A stretch of DNA of 64,000 bases from Rhodeus uyekii (taxonomy: Eukaryota > Chordata > Actinopteri > Cypriniformes > Acheilognathidae). Positions 13,811-24,407 of this stretch are shown here, one piece after another. The translations under genes were made by a program, and so were the position numbers. The notes below the pieces were generated by a model that was given only the letters and a program-made list of their open reading frames with translations, was not told the origin of the DNA and searched no databases. The stretch is from positions 416,001 to 480,000 of the forward strand of contig JAWRVZ010000004.1 of the NCBI GenBank assembly GCA_037043235.1, given 5' to 3'. The first letter of the stretch is position 1; every line of letters begins with the position of its first letter.

Positions 13811-14185
13811 CTCTCAGGTAGCAGGAAGCGAGGACTCAAGGATCCAAAAGTATGGGGATTTTATTGTAGCAAAACAAAATAAAACCAAACAAAAACCACC
13901 CAAGGGGAAAAAACAAGACTAGAACACGAAACAAACAGGACTAGAGCACGACTGAACACTGGACTAACAACACAGGATGCACAGCCATGGAACGACGACG
14001 AAACTGCGCAAGACAGCAAACACTGAGGGATTAAGTGCACACAGGAGGAAGGGTAATTGATTGGGAAACAGCTGGGGCAAATCAAAGTAAAACACTAGAA
14101 CAAGGAGGGTGGGGTTCTCAATGACAAGACATGAACACGCAGCCAATGCGAATGCACATCGAGTCAGAGCTCTACCACAACGACA
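13811..14185 (-). mobile_element. Solo LTR, copy C (reverse orientation, degenerate ends)
   Basis: Read on the minus strand it matches the LTR family of 7245 and 22445, including the motif around the TATA-like region and CCCAGCTGTTTCCCAATC. The promoter-proximal end is deleted. The string ATTATCT occurs at both edges (13806-13812 and 14186-14192), consistent with an ATTAT target duplication, though the LTR termini themselves are mutated. Confidence 0.65.
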
Positions 14186-14267
14186 ATTATCTGACAGTAT
14201 ATATAACCATATGACATATTCAGGAATGGAAAAAAAATATTTATTTATTTTTACATTTATAAATGCG

Positions 14268-14270
<3 letters not shown>

Positions 14271-14343
<73 letters not shown>

Positions 14344-14347
14344 GTAC

Positions 14348-14383
<36 letters not shown>

Positions 14384-14398
14384 GTATATGTGTGTGTG
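14271..14398. repeat. (CA)n microsatellite followed by TA/TG-rich tract
   Basis: About 67 bp of uninterrupted CA repeats is followed by alternating TATATA and TGTATA runs to 14398. It is alternating purine-pyrimidine throughout. Confidence 0.95.
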
Positions 14399-14475
14399 AT
14401 TCGTATTTATAAATGTAAAAATAAATAAATAATGTTTTATATATATTTATTTATTTTGAAATGGTAAATTTTTGT

Positions 14476-14542
14476 CAGACAATTCATATCTATACTCTGA
14501 AGGTAGCTCTATTAACCCAAACTGCGATAGATTGCGTGGAGT
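14476..14542 (+). repeat. 67-bp perfect dispersed duplicate, copy 2
   Basis: Identical to 12147-12213, which lies 2.3 kb upstream. The identity breaks off at a T/G difference followed by a shared AGCT. Confidence 0.85.
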
Positions 14543-14639
14543 TAGCTATATTTTAATATTTATATACAATGTTTTTTAAAGCTCTTTTTTAACTCATTTA
14601 AAACTCTTAGTTGATAATATAAATATGTATGCGTTACGC

Positions 14640-14890
14640 TTGTGGTGCACACTTGTGCAAAACAGGAGATAACATGGAAAACATGGAAAACACGGAGTAT
14701 GTCCACAAACACCATAGCATAGGTAGCAATTGACAAAGACTAGGAAAAACATGAGGGCTTATACAAGAGGAGATGGGATTAGGTGACGAGACTAACAAGG
14801 AACTGATTGACACGACAGGTTAAGGTGATGACCAGGGAAGCACACGGAAGGTAACAGGAAGTGTGAAGCAACATGCAGGACTGTGACAGT
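14640..14890 (-). mobile_element. Possible further LTR-like fragment, reverse strand
   Basis: On the minus strand it starts TGTCACAGTCCTGC and contains a TATAAGCCCTCATG stretch laid out like the promoter of the LTR family above. Boundaries and target duplication are not clear. Confidence 0.35.
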
Positions 14891-15217
14891 AAGGTTTATT
14901 CAATTCAATTTAGAATTTTACAATCTGTAAATCTTAAAAAAATGCCTACTTTTTTGAGTGTATATTTTAATCATAGTAAAAAACAGAACAAACTCTCATC
15001 CAGGAGCACTTAACCTTCTCATTAAAAGAAAAATTCTATACTTTCACTATCTTTTAATCCCCTCCCTTTTCTAGTTTATTCTCCTTTAAGCAATGTCTGA
15101 GCCTTTGTATTTTGAGCACATTGTGTTTATTTGCTTCTTCACAATGATTCACTTGCTGTATTCTTAATTTTTAAGTCACTTGATAAAAACTTGAATGAAT
15201 AAATGTAAATGTTTATA

Positions 15218-15686
15218 CAGTAATACCTCGGTTCACGAGTTTAATTAGCTCGTAACCCAAAATGCTCGTACACCAAAACAATTTTCCCCATAAGAATGCA
15301 CTAAAAATCTAGATCCTTATCCGGTCTCCCGTGTTCCATGTTCCACGACCTTCACTCTGGATTATCACTTTGTTTGTTTTCTGCACTATTATAATAAATT
15401 CACTCATTTTCACTTGAAGTGCGTTACAGTAAATTGTCAAGTGTTTTTTTTAGGTTAATTGTCAATTATTAATTAGTATTTATATGAGATCTTAATGGTT
15501 ATAATTTTAGCTGCAATTAATAGGGTAAAACCCAAAAAATGTTTAAAATGGGCATTTATGGTCATGTGGAACGAGTCAATTGATTTTTAGTGCATTCTTG
15601 TGGGGACAATTGTTTTGGTGTACGAGCATTTTGGATTACGAGCTCGCTATTGGAACGAATTAAACTCGTAAACCGAGGTATTACTG
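15218..15686. mobile_element. CAGTAATACC-type MITE, copy 1
   Basis: The terminal inverted repeats begin CAGTAATACCTCGGTT and TA flanks both ends (15216-15217, 15687-15688), as for Tc1/mariner/pogo elements. Related copies are at 31519 and 61232. It is 469 bp with no transposase. Confidence 0.85.
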
Positions 15687-15954
15687 TATGTTACAGTTAT
15701 TCATACTTGGTGTTAGGTGTTTGAAAAAACGTATTCAACTTGTATACGTGTGTTCATACCATACCTCGTTTTTGTTCTATTATTGTGATTGCTTAATTAA
15801 ATATATTAATTCAGATTTATCCAGCATCAAAGGTGTGGAGGCTGCCATACGTAGTTCATCTGGATAATGGCAAAATATCTCATAGAAGAGGAACCCAATC
15901 CTTATTGGGTTGGATTATCATAGAGACCTGGGGGTGGATTTTTGGATTTAGGCC

Positions 15955-16066
15955 AAATCAACCACAGAAACCTTAGCAACCACATGGCAACATGTTAATA
16001 GCCACACAAAACACCTTAGCAACTGCATAATAATGTCCTGGCGACAACCCACAAAACCCTAGCACT
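15955..16066 (+). repeat. Degenerate CCTTAGCAACCAC-type minisatellite
   Basis: Several imperfect units of AC(C)CTTAGCAACxxCA with variable spacing are present. Similar loose tandem arrays are common in cyprinid introns. Confidence 0.5.
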
Positions 16067-18530
16067 GTGTCTGCAGATGTGCAAGCAAGCACCACTCTTA
16101 TTTCGAAGGTGCTCAATGCAGGCTGACATTTGACTGATGATCCTAATCCTGATTATAAAGTTATTAGTTCAGTGTTAAAATGTTATGTTGTGATTGAACT
16201 TTGTATGTTCTGCGCTTTTGAGTGCTTTTAAAGACCTGTCAATGTGAGATTCGCCTTCAGATGTTGCTGCATCACAACGATGATTCATATGATTCAACAC
16301 AAAGCCATGTCAACCTCGCTTTCTCTCTTCCCAACCAATCAAGCAGATTTGTAGCACAACAGAGGAGCTTAGTCATTGTGCATGTCCCTCCCACACAGCG
16401 TAATGATTTTCATCAGAGCATGAGAGAGATTCGCTAAAGAGAAATGATTATTGTGAGTGTTGAAAGATCTAAGAGCAGTTCCTTAGAAAATGTGTGAAAA
16501 TCCATACATGTAAAGTTGGAATTCTCTAGTAAAGGTGCTGATGAAAATTCATATGCATATTATGCGTTGTGAATACTAATGTGGGCAGAATTTGAGGAGT
16601 GTTTGATTGGAGCACTTACTGTACGCATGCCTGTGCAATTCATAAAGCCCAGTCCATTAACCCCCTTTGCTATGATGCTGGATCCATATGCTGCTAATTG
16701 CTGCTCTAATGTGAGACACTAAATGTCAGTCTGGAGCGCTAGTCAGGAGATGATTGTTGGGTTTAATGGCTGTGTTTTTTGTATAGTTTTTTTACTTGCT
16801 CTTGTCAAATTTGAGTCTCACCATTAGTATTGTTTGGAGCAATGAACAGAATAACATTGACCTATGCTGTATTTGATTAGGGTTTTTTTAATAAAAGAGA
16901 TGACTGTCTACTGTATGTATTAGGGATGTAAATGTTTTTCAGGAATTTACATGATTGCAATTTAAAAAAGATTACCTAAATGTACCTAAATTACCTAAAC
17001 ACTAAAAGGCATGTGCAGGAATCTGAATACAAAATCCACATAGCCACATGTGAATGAGAGTAGAAAAGTAGTTTGCTCTGTTAATTAGGTTGCGCTGATT
17101 CAATACTCTGTATTGGTATGGACTTCAATACTGCAATTTTTTGCCGGATCAGGTATCGGTCAGACGAGGCCGATCTAAATGGGATTGTATACTAATGTGT
17201 TATTTGTATAAAGCACCATAAAGGTTTTGTGAACTATAGTCTAAGTGTTCTGAAGCCATTCCATAGTTTAATGTGAGGTACAGATGACTATTTAAGTCGT
17301 TAAATTCATGTAAACTTTTCTCTCCACTATTGCTGTCAGTCATTCTCCATCCAGCATTTAATCTGCCTGTTGCGTTAAGTTAGGACAGTCAACACGATGA
17401 AACTCTGCATGGTGATTTGGTGTTTCTGTTATTATGCTTGATCTGTATGCTTGTTAGTCAATATCTCTTCTTTTTGTGCTTTGAACTTTTCAATGCAAAA
17501 TACTGCGAGGTATGATGAGATATTGGACTCTTTCATATTATAATACTTTTGCACAATGAAAGACTATTAATTATCAACCTTTCTTGATGTGTCCTCCTTA
17601 ATATGTTGCTGCCTCATTAGAAAGCTGTGCTATACATTTAAAATAAATGTTTTTTACTTTAATAGTATATATATAAATATATTTAATTTACTTTTGTCAT
17701 TGATTGATTGATTATTTATATATATTATTTATATATATATATAAAAAAAAATTCTTTATAAGGAAGTTGTCTGTATTTAGTAGGTTGTGTTTAACACAAA
17801 CGATTGATTATCAGTTCAACACAGAGGTATAGAAATTCTATTACATAAATAAAAACTGCACTGGTATCGGATCGGAATTGGTGGTATCAGCGCATAGTTT
17901 TTTTGTTTTTTGCTTCATGCCTTGCAAACTTGCATTTTCTGTGTAATGAACATTGTTGCAAATTATGCTGTGTTAAATGTTAACATTACACAAGTAAGAG
18001 ATTTTAACAATTTTATTATTATTAAAGTTGATATCGTATTTTTTGTGAACTTTAACATTTTATTTTGATGCATTGAACATAGTTTAATACACCATATTTT
18101 GCAAAAACAATGTAAAACTATCTGATGTATAAATCACGTACACGATCAACATGTTGTGTGCATAAGATGCATAAATTGCCATTACACTTACATATGATCT
18201 TAAATACTTCAGGTCAGCATATCTACATGTTTCATTTTAACAGACTGTCTTGTTATTTTTAGTGTACATTGTCGTTCATACTCCAATGGTGCCACTCCTG
18301 ATTACATCGAACCTGTTGAGGGTGCACACATCATAGCTATGGCACTGATGCATGGATGCATGTCAGTGTGAAGTGCAAGCTACAGCTCATGCTGTAACTA
18401 TGCTAGTAATCCGTGTTTTCCTGCACTGCCTTGATACATTTTCCATGACATTTATTAATAGTTGATAAGCTTAATCCATTAAATTATTAACAACAATTAA
18501 TTTCTTATTGATTAGTCATTTACATGCTTA

Positions 18531-18532
<2 letters not shown>

Positions 18533-18567
<35 letters not shown>
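18533..18567. repeat. (TG)n microsatellite
   Basis: An uninterrupted run of TG dinucleotides, about 34 bp. Confidence 0.95.
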
Positions 18568-18569
<2 letters not shown>

Positions 18570-18791
18570 AGATAGATGGACGGGTGGATGTGGCTGTTTC
18601 TGGTGAATATGATGAATGAAAATGAACTACAATCAGTACATTCACAGGAGGGACCAACTCTCCCCCAAAACAAACACCAGCACACACTGGCCCGCAATGA
18701 GCGATGGTGGGGCTACGACCCCAAACCAATATTGCTGTCGCTGCAGAAAAGCAAGGCTGAGACAAACATTCAGACAAAGGACTAAGCAACA

Positions 18792-18896
18792 AAGGAGGAG
18801 ACCGAGGGAGAGAAAGTAGGAGAGAGAGGGAGGGAGGGAGGGGTGCAGAGTGATGGGGGGGTGGGGGTAGAGTGAGAAGGGGCGGGGGGATGTGTG
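18792..18896 (+). other. Purine/G-rich tract with G-quadruplex pattern
   Basis: 18828-18843 reads GGGAGGGAGGGAGGGG, a perfect four-run G-quadruplex motif on the sense strand. Further G runs follow at 18855-18888. The pre-mRNA would carry the G-rich strand. Confidence 0.8.
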
Positions 18897-19263
18897 TGGC
18901 TGCATTGTAAGTAGCTTGGAGAAAATTAAATCGCAAGCTATTTTAACACCAGAATCCACTTTAACCATATTAGAAGCAATAGGTTTGATTTACATAATGT
19001 GGTCTGAAAAGAAAAGTGAAGACTTGTTTTTAAAGGCTTGAATGGAAAATAATAAATACAAATAAATCAAATTGTCTCCATATCATGAAAGCCAGTGGTG
19101 TCTGACAAAGTGGTTGCTGATGTATAAAACAGCAGTAAGTCAGGTACAACATTCTTACTTTTTTTTTTGATGTGTAGCCGAAGTTTACTTGTCATGTGCA
19201 CAAAAAGTCAGTGATAATTCGTACACTATAATTCTAGAGCAGTAGAATTAAACAAACGTTATA

Positions 19264-20436
19264 CAGTGGAGTTCAGTTATGTCGACGGACTCAGGGGTTG
19301 CAAAAAAAGCGTCGAGATAACCGTTTAGCGAGATAACCAACACCCAATATGGCCATTTTTTTGATGAAGCGATGGACATGCTATAAGAACGTACATACAC
19401 TGTATATGTTTAACAACAAAAGGCATATGTACACCAACTAACAGCAGAGATTGTACCTCTTTTTGTTTTGAGATTGCTACTTTGTTTATGTTGGGAATAT
19501 ACCTTTAAGATGGCGTATACTGTTGTGTGCGCTGTTCTGGTGGGAACATGTTCAAGGAGAGAGATGGCAGCTCTACCGCTGACTGTTATATAGCATAATC
19601 TACTGTTTCTATTTTCCTTCTTTTATTTATGACGTTTGTCAGAGTGTTTTCTTTTTCTGGTTTGTACTTGCGCTCTTTATATGTTTGAGAAGAGTGTGAA
19701 ACCCATCTGGGCAGTCGTCAACCACCAGTGCAAGATTTACCAGTATACGATAAAAACCACCTTTGATTCTCGATACTAACCTTTAATCATATTCTCCAAC
19801 ATTGCAAACACAATTTCACTCACAGAATAAACAGTAACATAAACGCATTCGCTCATAACGGTCTTTTCGCTCTGACACAGTTCTGCGTCGAAGGTGGTTT
19901 GTGCGTGATTTTGAGTTTTGAACGGTTCAAAAATTTTCTGACGCACATATTTACCGGTGTGCGTTATTCATGAGTCGGCGTGCGTAGTTTATGCGTTGAG
20001 TATGCGTCACATGCGCGGGACACGCGTCGGCCGTCAGTGCTTATGCGTTGGAACTGGTTCGAAAGCGCGCACGTTCACTGACGCCCCACCTTCATATCAC
20101 TCATGAACCGCGCACGTATCACGTTCATTCCACTGATAATGCGGATTCTGAAAGTGCTTGTACGTGGAACGTTCGCGAAGCGTGCGTGTTTGGACTCGCT
20201 CCGTCAGTGATTCATGCGTCAGGCGTGCGTCGAATGTTCGTGGAATACTTTGGTCAATTTCTCGACGCACAAGCACCCACAAACCCAATCTGTGCGTGAT
20301 TCGTGCGTTCTTCATGCGTTTTCGGCTGTGTGACTGGGCCTTAAGACAAATAGGGAGTTTGGCGGTTCCACTTAAAAAACGTTGACATAATAGTATTGGC
20401 GAGTTAACCGTGACTCGAGATAAGTGAACTCCACTG
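19264..20436. mobile_element. CAGTGGAGTTC-type DNA element, long copy
   Basis: The left end starts CAGTGGAGTTCAGTTATGTC after TA, and the right end is its inverted complement ending GAACTCCACTG. A related short copy is at 29020-29262. The interior carries unique sequence plus an inserted Harbinger-like element. The right-hand TA is not directly abutting, so one base pair has decayed. No intact transposase is visible. Confidence 0.7.
19881..20341. mobile_element. Harbinger-like MITE, second copy, left-truncated
   Basis: It shares long stretches with 6379-6605 and has the right terminus GGCTGTGTGACTGGGCC followed by TTA. The left terminal repeat is missing. It sits inside the CAGTGGAGTTC element. 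Confidence 0.65.
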
Positions 20437-22444
20437 CATATATAAATTACATTAGGTGTGTACATTTTATTATGTAAGCATTACAATACCAAGGAAAATG
20501 TTTAATTTAGTTTTCAGTTTTATGAAAAAGTAGTTTTTTGGGAGGAACAAAGGTTGGATTTTCATTGCAACATGCTCTATGATTGAGCAGTTGTGACAGT
20601 AAATCCTCTGTTACAAAGGAAATAATTTCATAGGATCATTATAAAACAATCTCCAAGCAAATCACAGCAGCAGGTTGCTGTTTTTGTGTCTCATTCGCTT
20701 GATGTACTGCACCTCCTTCCCTTCCAACACTCCATTTGGTGGAGAGCTGTTGCGTTTCGTCTTGGCTGAGCAGTGGAGGACATTTATAATTGAAATGAAT
20801 TCTTCTCTATCAGCAAGGCAGATTTACCCACATCTTTTGTCTCAGGGCTTGTCGCTTTGTCAGGCATCTCATCCCCAAAAGGTGCCCAGACATGCATACA
20901 TACATTTGTATTAATAGAGCAAAAGGCAGTGGAGAACACACTGTGATGATAGAATATGACTGGGCACTAAACCAAATGAAGCAGCGCAGAGCTCACACAC
21001 ACACACACACACATCCCAACAAACGCACAAGGACTTCACACTGAGAGCGGATGTAGTTTATCAGCATGTCGTCTCAAGTATTGTTTTATTGCTTCCATGT
21101 AAACCCCTGTTGAGTGCATCAATCACAACAAGTTTATAATCAGCACTGGCATGTTGTTAATTTTTTTCTCCTAGATGTTTTCAGATTTTTTTCCTGTTGC
21201 AGAAGCAATACTTTATTGTTTGCACTCTTTTCATTAAGTTAGTGTATGAAAGGGTTTTTGTTATATAAGAGTCCTTGCAAACTGTGTTAGTTGAGAAGAG
21301 GTGAGATGAGAGTTGTCCATCACGCATTGTGTACATTTGTCCACTTATGAAACATTTTAACGTAAACCGAAATGACCATGATCATCAAACACCTCCAGGA
21401 CTCTATTTGTTGAAAGCTTCTTGAATTTGAAATTGAAGTTTTGGGGCTTTTAGTGTGTTCACACTTGGTCTGATTAAAACAAACCCTGATGTAATTCCTC
21501 TGTTAGTGCCACCTGAACCCTGTTGCACACCCAAATGAACCAAGCAAACCGAACTACAAGTGTTACAAAACCTTAATCTGTGTATTAGCTTTGAAACTGT
21601 CTGTATGGTAGTGTAGTCTTAAACGTTAAAACTGTTGGTGGTACAGTTATCAGTCTAATTTCTGTATAACACACAATTGAGAGACTGAAGAGATATTAAG
21701 GTTGATGTTAGTTTGTTTTGGTCCCACTATGCAGTTGTCGTATAAACTGTGAGACCAACACTGGGACAGAAAGACAAGGTGAAAAATATAGAAGGGTACC
21801 TTGTTTTGAGTAACAGACTGCTGGAGGGCTAGTCATTTCAATGCAGAAAAGGAATGAGAGGTAGAAGGCGTTGAAGAGATTGATTGGTGCGATTAGAACA
21901 TTGACCCATCAAGCAGGCTGAAACTCTGCGGGTGGATAGCAAATGTGTTTATGTATGTGTAAGGAAAGACATTTACGAAAAGGACAGTGGCGTGAGGACA
22001 TTACTGTGCTGCGTTGTCCATCAGCTCTGTGTGTCTATGCAGTCTTTATTGGGGGGATTTGGCATACAGTGGTATTGTTTTTCGTTTAAACAAATGACAT
22101 TCACACACACCTGCTCCATTACATGCAGTTTGATCACACGTTTAACAGACTTGTGCTGCATCTGTCTGTTTCATTGCTAAAACATGACCACATTACTTTA
22201 ATAAAAAGTGACAATCCTTTAAAACTAATTAGCCGTTTATAACCTTCTTTAAAGTCTTTATTGTCTGGTGTTTTCTACTGATTAGGCATTTCACAATTTT
22301 TGTCATTCTCGAATTGATGCACACTAAAAAATGCTGGATCGTTTCAACCCATTTTTGGGTCAAATATGGACAAACCATTACTGTTTGTTGGGATTAGATC
22401 CATCCATGAACTTTTTTTAGGGTGACTAAGTAATTGAGTTAATC
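20437..22444. other. Intronic DNA without recognised genes
   Basis: It contains a short CA run (20996-21012) and otherwise unique-looking sequence. No exon is recognised. Confidence 0.4.
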
Positions 22445-23187
22445 TGTCAGGGTTCTGCCACATTCTGTCTAGTCATTCTCTTGGTGTTGTGGCAGAGCTC
22501 TGACACTACCGCAATGTCTCGTGTTTTGTTTCGTGTGCGTGCGCGGCTTCGAGTGTTGAGCCGCGCGCACTCTTGTCTGTGTAACGTCTTGTGTGTGGGT
22601 TATGATGTCCAGTCCCGATACTTTGGTCTGGTTCATTTTCGATTTTTGTCGGGATTTGGGCATTCATGATTCGTGTGTTCGTCCTGGTTCGTCTGTCATG
22701 TGAGTGGGCGTGGTTTCAAGCTTTGTTCGAGCCGCATTCTCTCTATCGTCTGTGTGTTATGTTTAGCACGCGGTTAGTGTTTTCATCGGCCGCGTGCTTT
22801 TCATGTTTTATGTCGCGCGCAGTTTGTGTTTTTACCAGCTGCGCGCTGTCTTTGCTGCGTCCGCATTGGCTGCATGTTCGTGTCTTGTCACTGTGTTCTC
22901 CTCCCACCTTGTTTCCTTGTCATTAGTTTGATTTGTCCCAGCCGTTTCTCATTCAATTACCCTTCCTCCTGTGTGTATTTTAGCCCTTAATGTTTGCTGT
23001 CCTGTATTGCTTCGTTGTTTTTCTTGTCCTTTTTTGCTGCCTGTTCCGCTAGTTAAGTCCTGTCTACGTTCTTTAGTTAGTCAGTCTTGTTTTTCCCCCA
23101 CGGGATAGTTTTGGTTTGAAGTTTTATTGTTCAACAAAAAGCCCTTCCTCCTGCAGTACTGAGTCCTCGTTTCCTGAAACCCTGACA
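22445..23187 (+). mobile_element. Solo LTR, copy B
   Basis: It begins TGTCAGGGTTCTGCC and ends CCCTGACA, with an exact 5-bp target duplication TAATC (22440-22444 and 23188-23192). It is 743 bp, longer than copy A because of a GC-rich insertion around 22760-22870. A TATTTTAG promoter-like motif lies near 22977. Confidence 0.88.
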
Positions 23188-23358
23188 TAATCACTAAAAT
23201 GAGGGAGTTTTGCAATTTAACTTGTTTGGGGGAAAAAATAACTCTATGAATTTAGTTTATAAAGTCATCCTTTGGGAATTAAAAATCTTACAGAACTTAA
23301 AAGGACTTACATTGACATTTTACCATTTTCATTTTTAAACTAATAAATTACTATATTT

Positions 23359-23396
23359 TTGGAGCTGTGCCGACTTTACGATATTTTATTTCTCTT

Positions 23397-23427
<31 letters not shown>

Positions 23428-23440
23428 TTTCTCTTTTTAA
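23359..23440. repeat. Pyrimidine (TTTC)n tract
   Basis: A run of CTTT repeats at 23395-23430 sits within a longer T/C-rich stretch. Confidence 0.85.
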
Positions 23441-23601
23441 TTTATAGCCAAGCACCCACTTTTCAGTCTGCCAGTAATGCATGCTTTTGTTTTGCATTTC
23501 CAAAATCAAGTTATTTCAGTAGGAGTCTGTGTGATCTTCAATCTCAGTATTTTGTCACGTTGACCAACAGAAAGTTTCTTGGTTTAATAGTGACTTCTGT
23601 G

Positions 23602-24407
23602 TAGAGGTCGACCAATTTTACGCTAAATATAACTAGGTTGGACCACGCTTGCAGATAACAGAGTAATCAAAAAAATAAAAATACTGGATGGGGCTTTTCA
23701 CACTGCGTTTAACCCCAGGTTGTCGTTGTTCTAAACACCACTTTTAACCAACAAAAATGTTTTAGTAATTTTTTAAAAATGTATTAGTAAATGGTAAAAT
23801 TAGCAACTAATTTTCTAATTATTAATTATTTTTATATATATTATTTTCTAATTAATAATTAAATATTAATAATTTCAAATTTTTTAATTACCACTAATGT
23901 TCTAAATGGACCCTTATTGTAAAGTTTTAGTATGTCATATAATGTCGTATGTCCAAACAGTCCTGCTTAAAGATGGCCATCTTGGTACACTCTCACATTT
24001 TTTTTTTCACACATCACATTTTATTTGCTACTGTTTTAGAAGATTATGTATTCCATAACAAATTATGTATTTCATTGATGATAAAAAAAACTGAAATTGG
24101 ATGCATTTCTTATTTGTTTATATCAAATCGCCGGCTGCATGAATTTGCTTTCTCACACAGCTAGCTTTGTATACTTCACTGCATGACAAAAACATAAAAG
24201 TGACCAGCTGGATATAGACTAATGTATATACATGTCAATCAATCAATCATATACAACAATCGTGACATTGAACATTTAGGTCAGGCTTGCATGTTTATTT
24301 GGTTGTTTTTTTTACCCCTTGAGGTACAGCAAGTAAAAATAATAATTTACTATTACTTAGATACCCGATTGATTAATTGGCAAAACTGATCAATAGGTTG
24401 ACCTCTA
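23602..24407. mobile_element. hAT-like non-autonomous element (TAGAGGTCGACC ends)
   Basis: The left end TAGAGGTCGACCAAT is mirrored by GGTTGACCTCTA at the right. The flanking 8-mers (CTTCTGTG and CGTCTCAG) match at five of eight positions, so the target duplication is doubtful. The interior has AT-rich inverted repeats at 23770-23900. No transposase is seen. Confidence 0.6.

Larger units (their letters stand above)
16067..19263. other. Intronic DNA with a possible hAT-like remnant and G-rich tract
   Basis: 17091-17895 has GCGCTGAT/ATCAGCGC-like ends and GGTATCGG motifs, suggestive of a hAT-type element but without clear target duplications. The TG run and G-rich tract are listed separately. 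No exon is seen. Confidence 0.35.

Noticed and set aside
13964..14335. Cys-Val repeat protein on the minus strand
   Set aside because: It is the translation of the (CA)n microsatellite.
18520..18936. 138-codon Pro/Ser/Leu-rich minus-strand frame
   Set aside because: It arises from the purine-rich/G-rich tract and the TG microsatellite.
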